Positions 12,401-24,400 of a DNA stretch of 64,000 nucleotides are shown here, in pieces. The position numbers and the translations under genes are program-made. The notes beneath the pieces were generated by a model. The model saw nothing but the letters and a program-made list of their open reading frames with translations, searched no databases and was not told the DNA's origin. Within the stretch, counting starts at the first letter, position 1; each line of letters starts with the position of its first letter. The DNA comes from Antedon bifida (taxonomy: Eukaryota > Echinodermata > Crinoidea > Comatulida > Antedonidae), in assembly GCA_963402885.1 (NCBI GenBank), contig OY727096.1, forward strand, positions 18,891,820 to 18,955,819, written 5' to 3'.

Positions 12401-15400
12401 GATAGAATATCTTTCTACAGGAAAACCTGTATTGTAATAATTTGATCACATCCTCTGCAGACCTATTTAATGCACTAAATATATTTTTATTATAGATATT
12501 AATTCCAATTTTAAATGTGACAGTCATTGCTGCAAGTGGCTTAGGTGCAAAGGACCCAAATGGTAAGCCAACACCTCTTACGTACATCTACTTTATATTC
12601 TATATACTCTATTTCCTTCCTTTGAAAATAATAGAACATTTGACCTTTTATCTTATTATCACAACAGTGGGTCGTTTGGCATGATGTTTTGTTATTTTCC
12701 TGTTACTTTTTACAGGTTAAATTGTTGAATTCAATTGTCAATGTCATACTGTATTTTCACTTTGAAATTAAAAAACCTTTAATTTACTCCTGCTTGAAAC
12801 AGGGGTGAGTTTATAATAGACTTCGACCTTGGCCCCAGAGGTATGCTTCTTAACACATCAGCATTTTTACCATTTTAACAAGGGGTCTGTTTCTGCTGCA
12901 TAACGCAAATTAACCGTTTATTTTAAAATGGATTAAAAATAACAAATCCGCGTTTCTGCTCAATTTTTGCTCAGAAATAATCGGTTAAATCAATGGGTGG
13001 TTGTTGACAAAAATCGTTAGAATTACCCAACATGCATTTGGTCCTGGCGGTTAATTCAAACGTTACTGCATGTAGTTGACTCGGGGTTAGCAGCTGTCAA
13101 TCAAATAACCAGTATTTCGTGTTAAACCGGTTAAATGGCGTTCTAACACCGAATTGAATGGGTGTTTTTAACCGGTTATTTTGCGCTGCCTTTCAACCGG
13201 TTACCACAGACTTGTACTGTTTCGGCTCCCAATAAAATGGAGTTAATTTATTCACATCGATTTTAACCGGTTATTTTATGCAGCAGAAACAGGCCCACAG
13301 TGTTTATATTCTTAACTTGTAATTATTGATAGTATGTCATAATATATAGTTATATAAACAAGTTAATACTGTAATTTCATTGATGCTGTCCCTGCTATAG
13401 ATCATTACAACACAGCTTGGACTGTGACCGTTGCTTAACAAATTGTCAAATCCCAGGGTCCAATTATTCTTGTATCATACCAGGATGTTAGGCTCATCGA
13501 GCATATTTTATTTTATCAACTATCAAAAGAGGATATAATCCATGCAGTTTTTCAATACAAAAGAACTATATACATCTAAATAAAATAATATAATATAACA
13601 ACATTTAAAACAATGCACGAAATAGGCCCTATAGGTCTAACTAAAACAAACAAATTTACATAATATTTACTTACCCTGTTATATTTATCATTGAAGTGGA
13701 ATGCAATGCACTAAGTGGACTTCACATTGTATTTATGAGGGCAGCTCATGGATTGTGAAATGCGATAATTTGAGTGTCTCTAAAATGTCAAAGAGTCTTT
13801 AATCATATTATATAGTTTATTTAATTCAATTACATTTATTATTTATTTATTATAAAGGTTTCAGTGATCCGTACTGCTTGTTGGGAATAATGCCCCCGAA
13901 GGAACAAGAAGATGAGGGGGCCATAGACTCTCTAAATGATTCCATTGAAACCGAAGTAGATGGAAAGAAGAACAAGAAGAAAAAGAAGTGGTACAAAATG
14001 AAAAAGAAGAATAAAAAAAAGAAAAAAAAATTAAAACTTCGAGATAAAGTTCCTGAACAAGCAATTAAGCAGACAAGAGTAATCAATCAGAATTTGAACC
14101 CTAAATGGGGGGAATCATTCACAATGTAAGTTTAGCAAGAGAGTGTGGTGTTAGGAGTGAGAATAAAGGGAGTTTGTAAGTTACATGAAAGGGGTCTTTA
14201 GATGAATGGCGTGACGGCTATGAGCACTCACTGGCTCAACTTAAGGGCCCCTGAGCTTATAGGGCCCCTGAGTAGTGCCCAGAGGAAAAAAACAGGCATT
14301 AAAATATGTCGAAAAATGCCTGAGGGGCACTAAGGGTTTCTAAACCAGGGGCCTCAGGTCTCTATGTTACCCCACTGCTTTAGATAAAAACATCACTTTA
14401 AAAAGTACATTTTCCATAAATTCTAGCAAAATTGGATCAGCAGTCAGTATTGATGTAACACTTTTTTATTATAGAAATGTATTCATTAAATTTCGTAATA
14501 TTTGCTTTTTTTTTAACTCAACCAATTTAATATGATACTACCTGTACATTTTTTTACCTGCTGTAATTGCATTTTTTTTAAATTGGTTTACAGAGACTTG
14601 CAAGATCTTCAAGATGATATATTTCATTTGGAAATTTGGTAAGGAAACTTATAATTGTATATAAAATGTATTTTTAGAACTACTGTATTTCAGGTAAAGT
14701 ACTGTTTGTACTACTTTACAGGGATCATGATGAGGACACAACTGTGTTTGGTGCCATGAGGAACATCAACGAGGTATCTGGTGTGAAAGGAATGCAGAGG
14801 TACTTTAAGCAGATTGTCCACAATGCCAAGAATACTGATGGTAATGTGGATGACTTTCTTGGTAGTATTGACATACCAATTAAGGTAAGCATTGTTATGT
14901 AATGGGAAAAGTTTGGTGGAAAGTTAGGGGAAATATTGTTGGTGGAGGGTTGGGGAGAAAAGGTTGTGGGAAGAGGGTGGAGGAGGAAAGGTTATGGGAG
15001 GAGGAAAGGTTATGGGAAGAGGGTGGGGGAAGAAAGGTTGTGGGAAGAGGGTGGGGAGGAAAGGTTGTGGGAAGAGGGTGGTGGGAAGAAGGTGTGGGGA
15101 GGAAAGGTTGTGAGAAGAAGGTGCGGGGAGGAAAGGTTGTGGGAAGAAGGTGCGGGAAGGAAAGGTTGTGGGAAGAGGGGAAGAGGAAAGGTTGTGGGAA
15201 GAGGTTGAGAGGAAAGGTTGTGGGAAGAGGGGGAGAGGAACGGTTGTGGGAAGAGGTGGAGAGGAAAGGTTGTTGGAAGAGGGGGAGGAAGGGTTGTGGG
15301 AAGAGGGGGAGAGGAAAGGTTGTGGAAAGAGGGGGAGAGGAAAGGTTGTGGGAAGAGGGGGAGAGGAAAGGTTGTGGGAAGAGGGGGAGAGGAAAGGTTG

Positions 15401-18400
15401 TGGGAAGAGGGGGAGAGGAACGGTTGTGGGAATAGGTGGAGAGGAAAGGTTGTGGGAAGAGGGGGGAGAGAAAAGGTTGTGGGAAGAGGAGGGAGAGGAA
15501 AGGTTATGGGAAGAGGGGGGAGAGGAAAGGTTGTAGGAAGGTTGTGGGAAAAGTGGGGAGAGGAAAGGTTGTTGGAAGAGGGAGGAGAGGAAAGGTTGTG
15601 AGAAGAGTGGGGAGAGGAAAGGTTAGTGAGAGAAGAAACTTCATTGTTTGTGTCATAATTGACATACCATGTTCATGATTTGCTACCTAACGATACATTT
15701 ATTCAAGAATCAACCACATTCTTGACTTTATTCTTTTCCTAAAGGATATTCCAAGCCATGGCAAAACAGACTGGTTTAAGTTAGAAGGAAAATCAGAGAA
15801 ATCAAAAGCTAAAGGAAAAATAAAATTACAGTTACATTTAGGATACAGAGTAAGTACACATGCTCAGAGATGTTCTTTACATACCATTATTTAAGAGCTT
15901 ATATTCTTTTATTAGTTATTCCTTGTACTGGGTGACCTCTTCAGTCAAAGACTTTTCTCCAAGAGGGCTCAATATACTGGACAATGATGATTTGCTGTGT
16001 GTGACATTTGCTGTGTGTGAACTAGTACACTGAGGTAACCCCCTACTCGTCTCGAAGGATGTACTTTAAAGTGCATATGAGCCAGATTTGTACACTAGAC
16101 CTATGGTTTCTATTCCTTATCCACCAGAACCATAAAGCGAGTGAACCCTTGTATATAGTTCCCTCACCAGAACAGTGGCAATTCTACATCTATGACTATA
16201 ATTATAGTCCAGCAATCTTTCCCTCACTGTATCTATTAGAATTATTTTTGTTTACAGAAAGAGGAAGATGAGGAAGAAACTGAACAGGTAGAAGAGGATC
16301 GTATGAACCCTGTTGAGTGTTATCGTTGTATATTAACACAGTTGGTTGAACATGAACTGAAGCAGATGGAGAACTCTAGTAGATGGGATGGAACACTGAA
16401 TCATGAGGCAGTCTACCTACTTCATCAGATAGCCATACAAAACCAGCTCTCACAGTTAAACTTAGCTTATTGGTAAAATAAAAATAATTGCTTATTTTAA
16501 AATAAATGGGACTGAACACTTTAGGTGCCCTTGTTGAACCCAGTGGATACTTTAAGTGAAATTCTGTGGGTATGGAGTAAGTACCTAGATGTCCATTGAG
16601 AATACACTGGATGAATTCTCTAGGTACCCTGGATGAATTCTCTAGGTACCCTGGATAAATTCTCTACGTACCCTGGATCATAGAGCAAACATTTCTCTAT
16701 GCCTGGATGAACTCTAGGTGTATCCTGGTTGAAAATTGTAGGTACCCTGGTTGAATATTGTAGATACCCTGGATGAATTATGTAGTACCCTGGATGAATG
16801 ATGTAAACACCCTGGATTTGGACTTGTATTACTGTCAGTAAAAATGTGCCTGGATGAACTTTAGATGTATACTGGATGAAAATTGTAGGTACCCTGGTTG
16901 AATATTGTAGATGTCCCTGGATTAAATTATGTAGTACCCTGGATGAATGATGTAAACACCCTGGATTTGGACTTGTATTACCGTAAACATTTTCTTTTTT
17001 GTGCTTCTAATCTTTGTAGTCGGTGGCTGGCTTACAGCAAAGCTCATACATTGTATGCAATGGATTATAGATTCTTACATTCCTTATTGAAGATGGTGGA
17101 AGAACAATGGAAGATAACTCAACAAACGTCATCGAAAGAATGCTTCACAACTAAAGAGGTAAATGTTTGTAACTACTGTAGCTTGGGTCACGGTGTTGAG
17201 TAATTGGTCAAATGTTTGCTGTACTCTGACATAATTTGTCCTTCATACTAAGAAACATTGAGAGTAATTTTGGGTGGAACTCGAACGCACAACCTCCATT
17301 AGCCTGGCGTTCATACCTTTAGACCACCGAACTTGAGCTGATGGCTAGGGATTAGATCGGTCTAGATATTTTGCAATTTCATTAACTTTTTATGTCTTTA
17401 TGTATATGGTGTACGCAGGGCCAGTCTGTACCACTACCATTACCACTGTGAAGTTATCTAAAGTTCAGTGCTTGATCCCAGCTGTCCTAATGTATCACCT
17501 ATCAGCTGAATTTCTTCGTTATTCACTTGTCTGTGATTCAGTCACTGGTAACTAATGGATAGACCTACAATGACTAATAAGTTATTTAGGGCTCAATATG
17601 TTGCCCTGAATTGAGTAGAATTCCCTGATTGATGGGATATCTTGGAGTCCAACAAAGTTTCCCCTGAATTGTGTTAATACATGTATTGCCCCGCTTTCAA
17701 CACTATCATGTGTACTTTATGCGACACAAAATGTGATGTGCCAATATATGGACATGATGATGTCATATGAGCACTACCATATTTGGGCACATCACATTTT
17801 TTTGTCAAACGAGTTTGATAGTGTAGACAGAGCTTAATATTCAACTAAGGCAATAAAATTGGGGGTAAAGAATGAGATGAAACTCCATTGGTAGGTAAAC
17901 TAGTACAGGATATATACTACTTTTCACAGAATGCTTATCTACTGTATTTTCTTTAGATTTATTTTGGTTTTTTTTTTTTTCATTTTTCAGGAAGTTACGT
18001 TAGCAGAATCCTTTGACGCATTTGTCAAATATTGCATTGGTCTTTTACGCAAGCAACGCGACGTGTTCCCTCCACAGAAGAAAAATGTTGTTAGACTTGA
18101 ATGGCTCCTTAAGTAAGTATAATGGAATAAGAAACATATCAGCTAACCATTTTTATTTCTGAAAATAAATTGTATTTCAAATTCCTTCACTTGCACTGAT
18201 GAAGGGCTAGTGTTACCCGAAAGCTCTGCTAACTTTTCTGGCTGTTTTACTTTATCGTTTTGATTTAGCTTTTCGCTTTTTTTTTGTATCTCCATTGAGA
18301 TCCAGCCACTGATACCCACAGCATTGTCATTTTTTCAGTAATTTGCCTTTGGATTTCAAGTGTGAAATATAAGATGTATATGACTCAATCAACAGAAGTA

Positions 18401-21400
18401 CGGCCTTAACTCGCATACTTATATAATCATCATTAATGTCAGGGTGTGCTACAGCATACGTGATTATTATTATTATTATATTTTCTAATGACAGTTTGTT
18501 CTGACAGCTGACGTTTTAAATTCACCAAAACATTGACTAAACTAACAGGTGTCTGTCTGTGTTTTAAGTAAGATAATAAGGGAATGTTAAATAAACACAG
18601 TGACTGGCAAAAAAATATTTTAGTTGATTCATTTTTTATGTATTCAATTTCATGCATAACATAACCATACAAAGTTATCTGATTTTTCGGAGTATATATA
18701 CTGTAGTATATTAACCGGTCCATTATACATAATTATAATGTCATTGCAACACTATTAATAATTTCATTGTTACTTCCACCTTTTGCATTTTTTACAGATG
18801 TCTACAGCATCTCCAAGCTTTAGATATTTATGAGAAATTATGTCCATCACAAACAGATATACATTCCCAAATTATCAATGGTATTCACGTGAGTATTGAA
18901 ACATTGAGATTAATTTAAGACACACAATTTACGGAACAAGACAGTATTAGGACGCGTGACTGCGTAATGATGATTTTAGATGCGCGCATAAAATAAGCCT
19001 TTAATTAAGATGACTACGCATCAGTAAGCTCCATTACGCAGTTGTTATCCTCATACCGTCCTGTTTTGTGATTTCATTATTGGGCTAAAGATATGGTTTT
19101 AACCTGAGCATTTCTTTAATATGTATACATATTGGTGTGTGTGTGTGTATTTGTTTATTTAAATATTATCTATATTATGATAGCCTTATAAAACTTTGTA
19201 CTCTATCCCCTGTTAAACCTCTACATACTTGAGCCGTTTGATCTGGGGCTACGTTTAACCCATTTAGCCATTTAGCTATGTCAATAAGAAGTGTCAATAA
19301 CAAATGTGGTTTTTTGACCAATTCTTTTGCAACGACCTAATACTGTATAAAGTATACTAGTATGGTAACTCTCAACAGTTATATCTTACTTCACTAATAC
19401 ACTGTCTACACTATCAAACTTTATGTGTGTGTGATGTGCCCATATATGGACATGATGATGTCATATCACTAGCATATTTGGGTATATCACTACCATATTT
19501 GGGCACATCAAATCATTTTGTCAAACTAGTAGACAGAGCTTATTTGTTTATCTATTATTGTAGTCTTGAATAAATTGCCTTATCATCCCAAATAATAAAT
19601 AATAAATGAAATAATTTAAAATGTCAATAACGTTTATTTTGATCATTTAACAAATACCCTACATTGTCTGTTTGCTCCTTCCTGTGTGACTAATGTTGGC
19701 AGAGAGTTTGTAGATTCATAATGTTGCAGTATATAGTAACCTTTATAGTACAGGACTATTGAGATAATAAAGGTCCTTCAAAAATAAGATAATGATCAAA
19801 ATAGGCTCCCAGCAGCACTTTTGACAATTTGTATTACCGGTAGTTGTATTAGAGGGAGGAAAATTGAGCAATTAAAAAAATGTCTGTATTTTTATGCCCT
19901 TGATTATGTGTTTTTTGTTTATTGTCAAAATATATTGATGCATGTTTATTTAAATGTGTTTGTCATTGAAAACTTAATTGATGGGAAGTGTTATATTATT
20001 GATATCCCTAAAGGAAGGGGTACAGTTAGATTTTGTTGTGATTAGTAAATTGTTTACTTAGTAGATAAGAGGCTGCTGACTCTTGAACTTATAGTAATCT
20101 TGTTTACTTCTACAGTCGTTGACCGATTCAATTTTTATTTGTCGAGTTGGTTGAGTGACCGAATAGTTATGGTGGGTACCGCAAATCATAATTTCTACAC
20201 TAAAAATTACCAATTAATAAAAATAGAATTCAATTTGATTTTATCTCCTTTAGGAAGGTACAACAGAATGGTTTTACAGGATTCGTGCATTCACAGAGCC
20301 AGGCACCTCAACCGATGGTGAAATGGTGTCGGCAATTGCGGCGATGACAAACACATTGAACCTTGACCTCGTCCGTAGCTACAAGTACACAGGGAAGCTG
20401 TATCAAGCCATGCTGCAGATTGACTATTTCAGTATTGCGTACAAGAACTTTGATAAACTGGTATGGAAAGAGTCCTAAACTAAATTCTTCCATGATCCCA
20501 GGGTGTTACATTTTGCATTCAATATCAAACAGAGCCAACTCCAAAAATATTAGAAACATGTACAGACACTTCCATCCACTTCCTAAAATTTAAAAAATAC
20601 AGTAGAACCCCTATTAAAGGGACAGCTAGTGGTGTAACAGCTATGAGGCCTCAATGGCTAAACCCAGGGGCCTCAGAGCTTAAGGGCCCAGTGCATGAGC
20701 AACCACAATGTGTCACTATAGTGACCCTTATATAGAGGTTGGCTGTTAAAAAAATATATAACCCCTCAGTAAAGTGTCCATTTATAGGTGTGTGTCCCCT
20801 TAATAGGGGTGTCTTAATAGAGGTTCTACCTATACAAATTCACTGTCACATAGAATAGAACATTGAGTTCAATGTTTTTCGTTGAGTTGTATGAAGAAAG
20901 TTTTGAATGTCAGACGAATATTACATTAATCCAATATTGATATTGTGAACGAAAGCCTAAATCTTATTATGTTTTTTATCTGCTATTCATTTCCTGTGCA
21001 TGTAGAATATATCTTAAATAGTATGTTTGACATTGACTGACGGAAATTGTTATTGAGTAAGAAATTGGTCATACAAACCCAGGACACTTTCTACATAAAA
21101 AAAAATATTTTTTTTATATTGGTTTTAGCTCGGAGAAGAAGTAATAGAACTAATGACAGGGGTCAACAAGAGTTTAAAGTCTCAGACAATCGACACAACA
21201 GAAATTAGCACATCTTTGTTTGAACTGTACCTCGCTTTAAAGGACTTACTTGGTTTCAAGCAATACTTAAATAAAAGGTGGGTTATTTTATTGCCAACAT
21301 TGAACAGCATCTGATTAAAAAAAAAAAATTGTTTAATGTAGATTGTAAATGAATACATTACAATACATAATTGATATATTTCTTTGACCACTTAAATTCA

Positions 21401-24400
21401 CTCACTTGTGACGGACTCTATACGTGCCTATTTTGTATATATCTCATCTGGTTATATTGCCTGTGTATTCTTGGAGCTGATGAACATTTACCATCATACA
21501 GTAGGTCTTCCCACCTTCCTCTTCCCTTGAGATGGTCTTCGGGTAACTAAGTCGGACACAACCCTTTATTTCTGTCTTTTGCAATGTCCTGCAAATTCAT
21601 ATATGTTAAGTAATTTCTATTTGTTCTTTAGTGATGCTGAAGCCTTGGTATTAGCAGACTATCACAAATACTTCAAGAAGGCTGTCCAGAACTGGCTCGC
21701 ATTGGCATACAACAAAGCTATCAAGAGAATAGAGAAAGCAGTTGAACTTGATAAGGTATTTAGGCGGTAGTGTGGACAGATGAGAGAGTGCCATGACGCA
21801 TGTACAAGCATATAGTTGACGCCATTAACTTCCAAACGCCTTGAGCAATGATCCATTCGTTGGAATTTGGCACTATACAAGAACTTGTATATTATCATTA
21901 TTATTACATTTACTTGTGTGTTTTGTGTGATGTACTATAATTGTATCTGGTAATTAAAAAAAACTAAAAGATATTTTTCACATTTGTTTGTATATAGGTA
22001 GAACAAGTGGATGCTATGGTGAAGCATAGTACATCTGCTGTGGATGTTGCTTGCTGTTTTGGTCAGGTATGTGGTGGTGATCTAAACCTCTTGTATAATC
22101 TGCCATTACTCAGTCCTGAAAACTTAATACTGTAGAATCCCCTTTGGGGAACCCCTATTCAGGGGACATATTCTTGTTCGCAACAGCAATCCCATATTCA
22201 TTGAACGCTTCTATTAGCTATACATATTCTTGGATCCCGAAGGTATCCCCTTAATATATATATATAATAATAATTTCTGCATTAAATTGTATAAGTTTAT
22301 GTAAAGTAAAGCTCTGGTTTTTTTATTCATTATTTTTAGATTGGTGAGTTTTACTCCAAACTTGATTGGCCAGACATTGAAGGTTCTTATGTATTCGTTA
22401 TGAAGATCACAGATGTAAGTCCTATTTTTATATCTAAAAAAAACCCAGTTTTAATACAAAAATTATAAGATACTGTATAGCAGTGCCTAATGGTTGCCAA
22501 TCCCAAGGTACAGATGCTCAAACCAAGGCTCTGTCTACACCTTCAACAAAATGTGATGTGCCCAAATATCCTTTAATGAGTACATGCGAAAATCTACCTA
22601 TGGTTTCATGCAACGTATGTTGAATAGTGGTAACATCCTTGTTGCTTGTGTTTGCAAACATATGCTCCATAACTCCAAAATGTATTGTAGATGGAGAAGC
22701 ATTCTATATACTTAAGTTTAGATTTTTCTTTTTCTGTTTATAAGTTTATTAATATGGATGATATTTCCGAAATAAAAAGAAATTGAAATATGGTAGGGAT
22801 ATGCTTTATATTATTTAAATAAAATATTGTGTTATATTTTCTTACACCATTTTTAATTCCGATTTGGATTCTTGCTCTTAAATTACTTGACCAGTACGTA
22901 ACCGAATTGGTTCGTTCATTTTCTTGAGTTCATATGCTATATTGATGGTACTGTTGGATGTACAGTATGGAACATTCCAACATTTTCATCAATGAATTTT
23001 TGTATTTCAGGACATTTGCAGAGCAGCTCTGTTTTATGCCAATATTATTCACAAGGATCTGATATCCAAAGGGTACTATGATGATGAAGGCCAGTTTGAT
23101 GTCACAGATCAGGTAAGTGAAAAACTACCAAATGTCACCCAAAAATAACTGTTTCATTTTTGTAATGATTACGAGATGACCTTTCTTATAAATATTTAAA
23201 AGACGTGTTGTCCCAAATGACATGACAAAATAAGATGGTTAAACCCAAACTGTGAATGGACAATTTCTAAAGCTCTGTCTACACTATCAAAGTTTATGTG
23301 ACAAAAACATGTGATGTGCCCATATATGGACATGATGATGTCATTCCACTACCATATTTGGGCACATCACTACCATATTAGGGTAGTGCATACAGAGCTT
23401 TATGCCTGATTACTAGATATTTTGAACTTTCAGTAACTTTTTATGCAATTTCTAGTACAGTATTCCATGTCTTTATGTAAATGATTTGCGCTTGGCCAGT
23501 CTGGGCACATCACACTTTTTTGTCAAAGTGGTTTGATAGAGATAGACAGAGCTTTAGTTTTAATAATGTTTGTTTTTAAGTTACAATAAATATTTAGCTT
23601 GTAAAAAAGACAAAATAAACAGATAAACAAAAAAAACCCATTAACTTCTAAACTGTTTTTTTAGATATCAAACTAGTTTGACAATAAAAGGGTGATGTGC
23701 CTAAATATGGTAGTGATGTGCCCAAATATGGTAGTGATATGACATCATCTTGCACATATATGGGCACGTCACATTTTTTTATCACATAAAATTTGATAGT
23801 GTAGCAATTTATCATGCTGTCATTTCAGCTCTGCATTGCAATCAACAATATTGAGCAAGTTCGGAGGTCGTTGGCAGTTTTACCGAAATCTCTCAACTGG
23901 GACAAGCTATTCACGTTGGTGGCAATGAAACAAGGAGAGCAATCGAGTGAACAGTGCAAGGCTTCGCTGAAGGAAATGCTGGCGAGCGCCGACGATGACA
24001 TGGTTAATATTATACTGAAAGTCGCAGGCAGGGTTGGTGACAAAATGAGACCAGATGTCAAGAAATTCATCTTTCAGTTAGCATATGCACCAGTGAAGCA
24101 GTCTTTGGATGATGTAAGTTTATAAGGTTGTGTTCGTACTGTAAACTAAACTGTGTAACTTAAATTACTCTTGGCAGTGGCATAACAGCTATGAGCTCTC
24201 ACGGCCCTGGATCTTATGGGGGCCCCTGACCAGTGTCCAGAGGAAAAAACAGGCATTAAAATATGTTGAAAAAGGCTAAAATCACCCAAGTCCTCCAGCG
24301 TTGGAGGGCCACTTGGGGTTCTTAAGCCAGGGGCCTCAGGCCTCTGCATTAAGCCACTGCTCTTTATTAAGATTTATTAATAATATTTATTTAAACTCAA

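Noticed and set aside
14902..15678. Overlapping plus-strand open frames of 80-177 codons (Gly/Arg/Glu-rich)
   Set aside because: They are translations of one purine-rich minisatellite in several frames, inside an intron bounded by well-supported C2A exons.
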